From assembly GCA_024697065.1 (NCBI GenBank), contig JAILGE010000032.1, positions 1 to 64,000 on the forward strand: a stretch of DNA of 64,000 nucleotides, read 5' to 3'. Positions 25,316-33,415 of the stretch are shown one piece after another (the stretch's first letter is position 1; the number at the start of each line of letters is the position of its first letter). The translations under genes and the position numbers were made by a program. The notes under the pieces were generated by a model, which saw nothing but the letters and a program-made list of their open reading frames with translations, was not told the DNA's origin and did not search any database. The DNA comes from Lachnospiraceae bacterium (GTDB lineage: Bacteria; Bacillota; Clostridia; Lachnospirales; Lachnospiraceae).

Positions 25316-28300
25316 TGTATTTAAAAAGCATTGAAGTACACGGATTCAAATCATTTGCAAACAAGATCCGTTTCGAATTTAAGGAAGGAATAACAGCTAT
25401 CGTCGGACCTAACGGTTCCGGTAAGTCCAATGTTGCCGATGCGGTAAGATGGGTTTTGGGTGAACAGAGCAGCAAGCAGTTACGTGGTTCATCCATGCAG
25501 GATGTTATCTTTGCAGGTACCGAAATGCGTAAGCCCATGGGATTTGCTTATGTTGCCATCACCATGGACAATTCGGATCATTCCCTTCCCGTTGATTATG
25601 ATGAAGTAACCGTTGCCAGAAAGCTCTACCGCTCCGGTGAGAGTGAATATCTGTTAAACGGCAATGTCTGCAGACTTAAAGACGTATATGAGCTTTTTTA
25701 CGATACGGGTATCGGTAAGGAAGGCTATTCCATCATCGGACAGGGCCAGATCGACAGGATCCTTTCGGGAAGACCGGAGGAGAGAAGAGAGCTTTTCGAT
25801 GAAGCTGCAGGTATCGTCAAGTTCAAGAAGCGTAAGGATACTGCGCTTAAGAAGCTTGAAAATGAGAAGCAGAATCTCACCCGTGTAAACGATATCCTTT
25901 CGGAACTTGAGCGCACGGTGGGACCTCTTGAAAAACAGGCTGAGAAAGCAAAGGATTACCTTAAGAAGAAGGAAGATCTTAAGAAGTTAGATGTTAACTT
26001 TTTCCTGTTGGAGAGCGAGCGCAAGGAAGGCGTGCTCAAGGATACTGACGGAAAGCTCGAGATCGTTACGAATGACTTAAACGGAGAGAAGGAAAAGTTC
26101 GAGAAGATCCGTACCGAGTATGACGAGATACAGGAACAGATCAATACTCTTGAAAAAGAGATAGAAGAGACCAGAAATTCTATCAGCGAGACAGGCTCTA
26201 CAAGAACAAAGCTCGAGGCTGAGATCAAGATCTTCGAAGAACAGATCAGATCGGCAGAGAGCAGCATAGCTTCCTTTAACGAGCGTATCACATCCGTAAA
26301 TGAGAAGATCGTTGCGAAGGAAGAAGAGAAAGCCGGTATAGATGAGAGCAAGTCCGGCGCCGATGATGAATTAAAGAGCATCCAGGATAAAAAGAATGAA
26401 GAGAAGGAAGCTCTTGATAAGATCCAGGCTGTCATCGACGGACTTAATAAAGAGATAGAAGATAACAAAGCAAAGATCATTGAGATCCTTAATGAGCGTG
26501 CGGAGATCCGTTCCAAGAAGGAACGTTATGACACCATGCTCGAGAATACAAAGGTAAGACGTGCCGAGCTTAATTCACGTTTCCTTCAGGCTAAGTCCAA
26601 TGAGGAAGAACAGAAGAATATAATCGCCGGACTCCAGACGGAATTCGACCGTATCAATAAGGAACTGGAAGACTTAAATTTCGAGCAGAAGCGTGAGGAA
26701 GAGAGACTTGGCGAGATCCATGACGAGTTAGGCGCAAAGGATAAGGAATTACGTGATACTCAGCTTATACACCAGCAGCAGAAGAGCAAACTGGAAGCTA
26801 TCTCCAATCTCACGGAACGCTATGAAGGTTACGGCGGATCCGTTAAACAGGTAATGGAGAAGAAGGGCGAGATCAAGGGTATCATCGGTGTTGTTGCCGA
26901 TATCATCAAGACAGACAAGAAGTACGAGACTGCCATTGAGACTGCTCTTGGCGGTAATATACAGAATATCGTCACCGAGGATGAGGAGACGGCCAAGAAG
27001 ATGATCTCCTATCTCAAGGAGATACGCGGCGGTCGTGCTACATTCCTTCCTCTTACATCCATAAAGGATCCTCAGGAATTCAAGAATCCCGATTCTCTCG
27101 ATGAAGTCGGTGTCATCGGACTTGCGGATACTCTTGTTGAGACAAAAGAAGAATATCGTGATGTGGCCAGAAGCATGCTGGGCAGGATCCTTGTGGTTGA
27201 TAATGTCGACAATGCTCTTAAGATAGCAAGAAAATACAGCTACGGCATAAGGATGGTAACTCTTGAAGGTGAACTCCTTGTACCGGGTGGTGCCATAAGC
27301 GGTGGCCGTTTCAGGAACAATTCCAATCTCCTGGGGAGACGCCGTGAGATGGAGGAACTTGAAAAATCAGTTAAAGAGGCTCTTGAGAAGATTGACAGGA
27401 TTTTGTCCGAGATAGAAAAGATCAAGGAAGAGCGTAACCGTCTCCGCGTGGAAGTGGAAGCGGTTAAGGGCAGGATCCAGGATCAGTTCATAAAGCTCAA
27501 TACCGCTAACTTAAATCTTCAGAAGGCGCAGGAAAAGATCGATGAGACTGCAAAGGGCGTGGGCGATCTTAATACCGAGCAGGAGGAGATCGGAAAGCAG
27601 GTTGAGGATATCCATGCTAATCAGGCAGAACTTGATGAGCAGTTAAAGGATTCCGTGAAGACTGAAAATGACCTCACGGTTCTCATTGATGAGGCTCAGG
27701 AAAAGATGGAAGGTCTCAGAGATGAGGAAATGGAACAGTCACAGAAAGTGACAGAACAGGAAGTCCTCTTAGAGAAAGCACTTCAGAAGCAGGAGTACGA
27801 ACAGGCATCCGTTAAGCGTATCACTGATGAACTTGATTCCCTTAATCAGGAAAAGGCGAATGCAGAGGAAGGCATAAAGAATGCCAACGAGACCATAGAG
27901 GACAGAAAGAACAATATTGAAGAGATAAAGAAGACAATAGAAGCTTCCGTATCTGTTCAGTCCGACTCCGAGAAGATGCTCGAAGAAAAGATCTCCGTAA
28001 AGAATGAGCTTACTGAAAAGAACAGCAAGTTCTTCGAGGAAAGAGAATCCTTATCTTCCAGAATAAGTGATCTTGATAAGGAGCAGTTCAGATTAAATGA
28101 GCAGAAGGAGAAGTTGAATTCCGAACTCACATCAATGTCTGAGTATATGTGGCAGGAATACGAGCTCACAATGCGTGATGCGGCAGAGCTTAAGGATCCC
28201 GAGCTTACCGATCTGCCCACCATCAAGAAGGAAAAAGATGCATTGAAGAATGCGATCAAAGAACTGGGGTCGGTCAATGTTAATGCCATCGAGGATTACA

Positions 28301-28875
28301 AGGTTCAAATGGACCGTTACACATTCCTTAAAACCCAGCATGACGATCTTATCAAAGCTGCCGAAGAACTGCAGGGTATCATAACCGAACTTGATGAATC
28401 CATGCGTAAGCAGTTTACCGAGAAGTTCGATCAGATCGGAAAGGAATTCGATAAAGTATTCAAGGAGATGTTCGGAGGCGGTTCGGGTACTCTCGAGCTG
28501 GTCAAGGATGAGGATATACTTGAAGCCGGTATAAGCATCAATGCACAGCCGCCGGGAAAGAAGCTCCAGAACATGATGCAGCTCTCCGGTGGAGAAAAGG
28601 CACTTGCAGCTATCGCCTTGCTTTTCGCGATACAGAACTTAAAGCCGTCGCCTTTCTGTCTGCTGGATGAGATAGAGGCTGCTCTTGATGAAAGCAATGT
28701 CGGCCGATATGCGGGATATCTGCATAAGCTTACCAACCATACACAGTTCATCGTCATCACCCACAGAAGAGGTACCATGGAGAAAGCCGACAGGCTCTAC
28801 GGTATCACGATGCAGGAGAAGGGTATCTCCACTCTGGTTGCTGTTAATCTGATAGATGAACAATTGGATGATTAA
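25315..28875 (+). CDS. smc: Chromosome segregation protein SMC
   Basis: SMC is the ATPase of the bacterial condensin complex with ScpA and ScpB, compacting and separating chromosomes. The 1186-aa protein begins MYLKSIEVHGFKSFANK with Walker A GPNGSGKSN. Two long coiled coils (about residues 165-500 and 680-1010) flank a hinge around residues 515-660 (GVVADIIKTDKKYETAIETALGG). The C-terminal head has the signature LSGGEKALAAIALLFAI and Walker B FCLLDEIEAALD. Length is typical. It overlaps rnc by one base and precedes ftsY by 11 nt. Confidence 0.97.
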   Translation: MYLKSIEVHGFKSFANKIRFEFKEGITAIVGPNGSGKSNVADAVRWVLGEQSSKQLRGSSMQDVIFAGTEMRKPMGFAYVAITMDNSDHSLPVDYDEVTVARKLYRSGESEYLLNGNVCRLKDVYELFYDTGIGKEGYSIIGQGQIDRILSGRPEERRELFDEAAGIVKFKKRKDTALKKLENEKQNLTRVNDILSELERTVGPLEKQAEKAKDYLKKKEDLKKLDVNFFLLESERKEGVLKDTDGKLEIVTNDLNGEKEKFEKIRTEYDEIQEQINTLEKEIEETRNSISETGSTRTKLEAEIKIFEEQIRSAESSIASFNERITSVNEKIVAKEEEKAGIDESKSGADDELKSIQDKKNEEKEALDKIQAVIDGLNKEIEDNKAKIIEILNERAEIRSKKERYDTMLENTKVRRAELNSRFLQAKSNEEEQKNIIAGLQTEFDRINKELEDLNFEQKREEERLGEIHDELGAKDKELRDTQLIHQQQKSKLEAISNLTERYEGYGGSVKQVMEKKGEIKGIIGVVADIIKTDKKYETAIETALGGNIQNIVTEDEETAKKMISYLKEIRGGRATFLPLTSIKDPQEFKNPDSLDEVGVIGLADTLVETKEEYRDVARSMLGRILVVDNVDNALKIARKYSYGIRMVTLEGELLVPGGAISGGRFRNNSNLLGRRREMEELEKSVKEALEKIDRILSEIEKIKEERNRLRVEVEAVKGRIQDQFIKLNTANLNLQKAQEKIDETAKGVGDLNTEQEEIGKQVEDIHANQAELDEQLKDSVKTENDLTVLIDEAQEKMEGLRDEEMEQSQKVTEQEVLLEKALQKQEYEQASVKRITDELDSLNQEKANAEEGIKNANETIEDRKNNIEEIKKTIEASVSVQSDSEKMLEEKISVKNELTEKNSKFFEERESLSSRISDLDKEQFRLNEQKEKLNSELTSMSEYMWQEYELTMRDAAELKDPELTDLPTIKKEKDALKNAIKELGSVNVNAIEDYKVQMDRYTFLKTQHDDLIKAAEELQGIITELDESMRKQFTEKFDQIGKEFDKVFKEMFGGGSGTLELVKDEDILEAGISINAQPPGKKLQNMMQLSGGEKALAAIALLFAIQNLKPSPFCLLDEIEAALDESNVGRYAGYLHKLTNHTQFIVITHRRGTMEKADRLYGITMQEKGISTLVAVNLIDEQLDD

Positions 28876-28886
28876 AAGGAAAAAGA

Positions 28887-30110
28887 ATGCTCTGGTTTAA
28901 AAAGAAAGAGAAACATAACGAGGTTCAAAGTGTTGCGGAGAATGCCGCTGATGCGGAAGCTCCCGAGGTTGATGCTGTCGTTTCGCAGACAGGAGATGCA
29001 AGTGACTTAGCAGCGATACAGGGTGAGACCGGACAGAACGATGCACCGGCTGTAGCGGAAAATGCGGCAGAGAATGAAGACACGCAGGCGGAAAATGCGG
29101 CAGATACTTCGTCACCTCAGCCGAAAGCTGAGGCAGATACTCCGGCGGAAAAGCCTAAAAAGGCCGGCTTTTTTGCAAGACTTAAAGCAGGTCTTACCAA
29201 GACCAGGGACAATTTCGTATATAACCTGGATATAATCTTCAACGGTGCTGAAGAGATCAATGATGATTTCTATGATCAGCTTGAAGAGATCCTTATCATG
29301 GGAGATATCGGTGTTCAGACTACCGAGACGATCCTGGAACGATTAAAGGAACAGGTTTCCGAGCAAAGGATAGTTAAGCCGTCAGAATGCAGAGAACTCC
29401 TGGTAAAAGATATCGAAGAGCAGATGCATGTTGAAGAAAACGCATATGTCTTTGAGCATGAACCAAGCATCATATTCGTTATAGGTGTAAACGGCGTAGG
29501 TAAGACCACTTCCATCGGAAAGCTTGCATCCCAGTTCAGGGGAATGGGACTTAAGGTCATTATGGCAGCAGCGGATACTTTCAGAGCGGCAGCGGGAGAT
29601 CAGCTTAAAGTCTGGGCTGACCGTGCCGGTGTTGAGCTCATCGGAGGAAAGGAAGGAGCAGATCCTGCAAGTGTTATCTTCGACGCTGTTTCGGCTGCCA
29701 AGGCACGTAAGGCTGATATACTTCTTGTTGATACGGCAGGGAGACTTAATAATAAAAAGAATCTTATGAATGAGCTGGCTAAGATGAATAAAGTCATCGA
29801 TCGTGAATATCCTGAGGCTCATCGTGAGAATATAATAGTACTGGACTCCACTACCGGTCAGAATGCTCTTTCACAGGCTAAGGATTTCAATGACGTGGCG
29901 GAGCTTACCGGTATCATCCTTACCAAGATGGACGGAACGGCAAAGGGTGGTATAGCAGTAGCGATCCAGTCAGAGTTAGGTATCCCGGTCAAATATATCG
30001 GTGTGGGCGAGCATATCGAGGATCTTCAGAAGTTCGATGAGAAAGCTTTTGTAAGAGCGATATTTGAAAGATCGTCCGATGAAGGCGCCGAAGAAAAGAC
30101 TGAACAGTAA
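28887..30110 (+). CDS. ftsY: Signal recognition particle receptor FtsY
   Basis: FtsY is the membrane-associated SRP receptor GTPase that docks Ffh-ribosome complexes at the translocon. The 407-aa protein has an acidic Ala/Glu-rich N-terminal A domain (residues 10-90, with repeated ENAA motifs), then the NG domain from about residue 95. The GTPase motifs are GVNGVGKTTS, DTFRAAAGDQL, DTAGRL and TKMDGTAKGG. Its partner ffh is 3.3 kb downstream rather than directly adjacent. It follows smc by 11 nt. Confidence 0.96.
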   Translation: MLWFKKKEKHNEVQSVAENAADAEAPEVDAVVSQTGDASDLAAIQGETGQNDAPAVAENAAENEDTQAENAADTSSPQPKAEADTPAEKPKKAGFFARLKAGLTKTRDNFVYNLDIIFNGAEEINDDFYDQLEEILIMGDIGVQTTETILERLKEQVSEQRIVKPSECRELLVKDIEEQMHVEENAYVFEHEPSIIFVIGVNGVGKTTSIGKLASQFRGMGLKVIMAAADTFRAAAGDQLKVWADRAGVELIGGKEGADPASVIFDAVSAAKARKADILLVDTAGRLNNKKNLMNELAKMNKVIDREYPEAHRENIIVLDSTTGQNALSQAKDFNDVAELTGIILTKMDGTAKGGIAVAIQSELGIPVKYIGVGEHIEDLQKFDEKAFVRAIFERSSDEGAEEKTEQ

Positions 30111-30119
30111 GGCTGATCT

Positions 30120-30148
30120 TTGACACATATCAAAGAAAGTGATACAAC
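30120..30148 (+). promoter_or_regulatory. Putative promoter of ilvA
   Basis: A consensus TTGACA (30120-30125) is followed after 17 nt by TACAAC (30143-30148), a weak -10. It lies 49 nt before the ilvA start. Confidence 0.4.
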
Positions 30149-30196
30149 GTTAAAATATGTAAATAAAGATATTATATCCCGGAGAGGAGAATAGTG

Positions 30197-31420
30197 ATGG
30201 CAGAGAAAATGCTTACACTTGAGAAATTCGAGGAAGCATCAGAGATCGTAAAGGAAGTCACCCTTGAGACTAAGCTTGTTTACAGTGATTATCTCAGCGG
30301 TATGACAGGTAACAAGGTTTATCTTAAGCCTGAAAATATGCAGTTTACGGGTGCATATAAGGTCAGAGGTGCTTATTACAAGACAAGCACTCTTTCCGAA
30401 GAGGAGAGAGCAAAGGGTGTGATCACGGCGTCAGCAGGCAATCATGCCCAGGGCGTTGCATATGCTGCAAAGTGCAAGAATATGAAAGCAACTATCGTGA
30501 TGCCTACCACCACACCGCTTATCAAGGTTAACCGCACAAAGAGCTTCGGAGCGGATGTTGTACTTCACGGTGATGTATATGATGAGGCATGCGATAAGGC
30601 TTATGAGCTCGCAAAGGAGCATGGATATACATTTATCCATCCTTTCGATGACCTTGCGGTAGCAACCGGTCAGGGTACCATCGCAATGGAGATCATTAAA
30701 GAACTTCCGCTTGTTGATGTGATACTTGTGCCCATCGGAGGCGGCGGACTTGCATGCGGAGTTTCCACATTAGCTAAGCTTTTAAAGCCCAATATCACTG
30801 TTATAGGTGTTGAGCCTGCGGGCGCAGCCTGCATGAAAGCATCTCTCAAGGCCGGTCATGTTGTTACTCTTGACGGCGTAGATACGATCGCTGACGGTAC
30901 TGCAGTTAAGACTCCCGGATCTCATATATTCCCTTATATCCAGAAGAACCTTGATGACATCATAACCGTTGATGATGAGGATCTGATCGTATCATTCCTT
31001 GATATGGTTGAGAATCACAAGATGGTAGTTGAAAATTCAGGCCTGTTAACGGTTGCGGCTCTTAAGCAGCTTGATGTAAAAGGCAAGAAGATAGTTTCCA
31101 TTCTTTCCGGCGGAAACATGGATGTCATCACCATGTCATCGGTTGTTCAGCAGGGGCTTATCTTCAGGAACAGGATATTTACCGTATCCGTACTGCTTCC
31201 TGATAAGCCGGGTGAGCTTCAGAGAGTTGCAGGAGTTATCGCAGGTCAGAACGGTAATGTTATTAAGCTTGAGCATAATCAGTTTGTAACGACCAACAGA
31301 AAGTCACAGGTTGAGCTGCGCATCACGATAGAGGCATTCGGTACCGAGCATAAGGAACAGATCCTTGATGCACTTCAAAATACCGGATTCAAACCGAAGG
31401 TTACCAGAACTCTGATTTGA
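30197..31420 (+). CDS. ilvA: Threonine ammonia-lyase (threonine deaminase)
   Basis: This PLP enzyme converts threonine to 2-oxobutyrate and ammonia. Its PLP lysine lies in FTGAYKVRGA near residue 50 and the phosphate loop is GGGGLACG. A C-terminal ACT-like regulatory domain of about 75 residues begins near FTVSVLLPDKPGELQRVAG. The 407-aa size and single ACT domain match the TdcB-like form common in Clostridia rather than the two-ACT E. coli IlvA. It could serve isoleucine synthesis with ilvBNC 10 kb upstream, or threonine catabolism. The ATG at 30197 is 8 nt from GGAGAGGAG. Confidence 0.9.
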   Translation: MAEKMLTLEKFEEASEIVKEVTLETKLVYSDYLSGMTGNKVYLKPENMQFTGAYKVRGAYYKTSTLSEEERAKGVITASAGNHAQGVAYAAKCKNMKATIVMPTTTPLIKVNRTKSFGADVVLHGDVYDEACDKAYELAKEHGYTFIHPFDDLAVATGQGTIAMEIIKELPLVDVILVPIGGGGLACGVSTLAKLLKPNITVIGVEPAGAACMKASLKAGHVVTLDGVDTIADGTAVKTPGSHIFPYIQKNLDDIITVDDEDLIVSFLDMVENHKMVVENSGLLTVAALKQLDVKGKKIVSILSGGNMDVITMSSVVQQGLIFRNRIFTVSVLLPDKPGELQRVAGVIAGQNGNVIKLEHNQFVTTNRKSQVELRITIEAFGTEHKEQILDALQNTGFKPKVTRTLI

Positions 31421-31433
31421 TAATACAATATTG

Positions 31434-31650
31434 CACACCGCATATACTCGAATGACGGTGTAAAGTGAACCTTAGCAGTTCTCGGAAATGCCTGACCCCA
31501 CAGGAACGCACCGCAAAGGACTGCGGTGCGAGTGAACAACGCTACACGGATGTAGCGTGTGAACGATTCCTAACGATTGTACGCACTCTGGCATTTCCGT
31601 AAGAGCTGCTTGGTGAACGGTTCCACCGTCATATGAGTATTTGCTGTGTG
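31434..31650. repeat. Structured palindromic repeat, copy 4 (inverted, diverged)
   Basis: Outer arms ATACTC-ATGACGGTG and CACCGTCAT-GAGTAT and inner arms CGGAAATGCC/GGCATTTCCG frame small hairpins GCACCGC/GCGGTGC and CGCTACA/TGTAGCG. On the minus strand the centre reads CGTTCACACGCTACATCCGTG..., closely matching copies 1 and 2 (CGTTCACACGCTCCATCCGTG). It is therefore the same family in reverse orientation but older. It fills the gap between ilvA and its following terminator. Confidence 0.75.
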
Positions 31651-31661
31651 TTTCTGTTATT

Positions 31662-31696
31662 CGCAGGTGGGAATAAAGTCTCACTTGCGTTTTTTT
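31662..31696 (+). terminator. Terminator upstream of the glycosyltransferase-like gene
   Basis: CGCAGGTG (31662-31669) pairs with CACTTGCG (31682-31689, one G-U), followed by seven T. It ends transcription from ilvA after the structured repeat. Confidence 0.85.
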
Positions 31697-31712
31697 GTTG
31701 CATTCAAAATGC

Positions 31713-31718
31713 TATAAT
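31713..31718 (+). promoter_or_regulatory. -10 box of the glycosyltransferase-like gene
   Basis: A perfect TATAAT lies 40 nt before the start. The -35 position falls in the T-run of the preceding terminator (TTTTTT), so the promoter is only half supported. Confidence 0.4.
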
Positions 31719-31757
31719 GTACGAGACGGTGTTTTACGGTGAGGAGGTTACAAATTT

Positions 31758-32948
31758 ATGAAAAGCAGTGTTGCACTTTGCTATCTGACTCATAATCATC
31801 CCGATGTGATACAAGAGGTATTTGAAAATGCCCTGGATGAATATAGGTCCCACGGCATTGATGTTTTTATATATGACGACAGTGATGATGAAAAGACAAA
31901 AGAGCTGACGGTTGAATACATGGCGAAAGGGTATGAGAACCTTTACTATGTGGATGCTCACGGACTGGTAAACGGCGATCACAAATATCTGGTTGTGATC
32001 AAGGGCGCCGGGCTTCCTAAAGAATATGATTATATTTGGCCTTGCAAAGACAGAGTCTGGTTTTCCGGAAACTTCCTGGACAAGCTGTGCGAAGGCATGG
32101 ATGAAGGCAACGACGTTGTATTTGGACTTTCGGAGGATTCAAGGTGGGAGACGCTTTCCTGTGTATATAAGGCGTATTATACGGATGCCGGTGAATTCTA
32201 CAGGAAGTATGCTTCATTTTCCACCAATTGGGAATGCCTGATCAGGAAGAGGGAGACCATGCTGGATCCCATCGACTGGGACTTCTACAGAGAAAAATAT
32301 GGCGTAGATGAGAACTGTAATTTCAATCAGACATTAACGCTTTATATTAGGATATCCGAGATGGATTCGTTTAAAGCGAAGATATGCAGATTCGGAGAGA
32401 ATGATAGGATGATCTCTGAAAAAGCTTTTTCCGCATGGAATCAGAAGCTCTTCGAACTCTGGATCGATAAATGGGTTTCGGCAAATTTCAGACTCCCTTC
32501 AATCTATGACAAATATAAAGCTGCGGCTATAAAATCCGAAACAAATCACCCTGAGCTTTTCGGTGCACTTGACAGACTGATGACTTTCCGCATGGAGGGA
32601 CGACTTACACCGGAAATATATGAGAAGTATAAGGATGTATGGCATTTTGTTACAGATATCGATCCGGCTTGTATAGAGATGATCGCAAAGGGCGATGATA
32701 CGGGAGCTGTACTTAATATAATCAACGACTTTGAGAACTCCATTAAGGAACACAAGTTTGGAAGAGCCTGGTGGCTCTTAGCATCCAATATTTGGCTGGA
32801 ACAGCATTATGGGAAGGAAAAGTTTGGGGTCCTTTCGTATTATTTCTGGCTCTACAGGAATCAGACTCTGATCGACGGAGACAGTAAGGTGTTCGATGGC
32901 GTGAACTCTATAGAAGACATATTGAAAAGAGTTATAAGGCAGGGGTGA
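31758..32948 (+). CDS. Glycosyltransferase-like protein
   Basis: The 396-aa protein starts MKSSVALCYLTHNHPDVIQEVFENALDEY, a GT-A-type N-terminus, and has FIYDDSDDEKT near residue 38 as the probable nucleotide-sugar region. The remaining 280 residues (PCKDRVWFSG, TNWECLIRKRE, WWLLASNIWLEQHYG) are rich in aromatic residues and have no membrane helix. I read it as a family 2-like glycosyltransferase of the cell surface, but the acceptor and donor are unknown. GAGGAGG is the ribosome site. It is flanked by terminators on both sides, so it is a single-gene unit. Confidence 0.6.
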   Translation: MKSSVALCYLTHNHPDVIQEVFENALDEYRSHGIDVFIYDDSDDEKTKELTVEYMAKGYENLYYVDAHGLVNGDHKYLVVIKGAGLPKEYDYIWPCKDRVWFSGNFLDKLCEGMDEGNDVVFGLSEDSRWETLSCVYKAYYTDAGEFYRKYASFSTNWECLIRKRETMLDPIDWDFYREKYGVDENCNFNQTLTLYIRISEMDSFKAKICRFGENDRMISEKAFSAWNQKLFELWIDKWVSANFRLPSIYDKYKAAAIKSETNHPELFGALDRLMTFRMEGRLTPEIYEKYKDVWHFVTDIDPACIEMIAKGDDTGAVLNIINDFENSIKEHKFGRAWWLLASNIWLEQHYGKEKFGVLSYYFWLYRNQTLIDGDSKVFDGVNSIEDILKRVIRQG

Positions 32949-33011
32949 AGCTCAGTCTCCATGAGGTTTATACGATACATGTGATCTGAACATCAAAAAA
33001 ACATGCATGAC

Positions 33012-33046
33012 AGGCTGTCAAGAAAAAATACTTGACAGCCTTTTTT
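33012..33046 (+). terminator. Terminator after the glycosyltransferase-like gene
   Basis: AGGCTGTCAAG (33012-33022) and CTTGACAGCCT (33031-33041) form an 11-bp perfect stem followed by a T-run. The 3' arm contains the TTGACA of the next promoter. Confidence 0.92.
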
Positions 33047-33059
33047 CATACTGTATAAT
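33032..33059 (+). promoter_or_regulatory. Promoter of ylxM-ffh, overlapping a terminator
   Basis: Consensus TTGACA (33032-33037) and consensus TATAAT (33054-33059) are spaced by 16 nt. The -35 lies inside the terminator stem. Transcription should begin around 33066, only about 3 nt before the ylxM ATG. Confidence 0.8.
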
Positions 33060-33068
33060 GAGTAAGTC

Positions 33069-33383
33069 ATGGAAAAGTTTGTTGAAAGAGGCTTGTTATA
33101 TGATTTCTACGGCCCGCTGCTCACAAAGCATCAGCAGGAAGTGTATGAAGCGGCCGTTTACGAGGATCTTTCACTTTCGGAGATAGCGGACAGACAGGGA
33201 ATCTCCAGACAGGGAGTTCACGATCTGCTTCACCGTTGCGACAGATCTCTTCAGGAATATGAAGAGAAGCTCGGACTGATCGAAAGATTCGGGCGCAACA
33301 GAAAACGTCTGGAGAAGCTGAAGGAAGATCTTTCCGATCCGGGAGACAGGAAACTGATCGATGATATTCTCGAAGAACTCTGA
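33069..33383 (+). CDS. ylxM: YlxM-type putative helix-turn-helix SRP-associated protein
   Basis: The 104-aa protein matches YlxM: it starts MEKFVERGLLYDFYGPLLTKHQQ and contains a sigma-70-region-4-like helix-turn-helix (LSLSEIADRQGISRQGVHDLLHRC). YlxM proteins are encoded just before ffh and modulate SRP function. There is no Shine-Dalgarno sequence before the ATG, and the promoter's expected start site is only a few nucleotides upstream, so the message may be leaderless. ffh follows after 32 nt. Confidence 0.9.
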   Translation: MEKFVERGLLYDFYGPLLTKHQQEVYEAAVYEDLSLSEIADRQGISRQGVHDLLHRCDRSLQEYEEKLGLIERFGRNRKRLEKLKEDLSDPGDRKLIDDILEEL

Positions 33384-33415
33384 TCGTGCATTGCAGGATT
33401 ATTAAGGATACAGAT

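Noticed and set aside
31472-31684. Minus-strand 70-aa ORF resembling the ORFs at 21 kb
   Set aside because: The similarity comes from the shared structured repeat (copy 4), not from a conserved protein.
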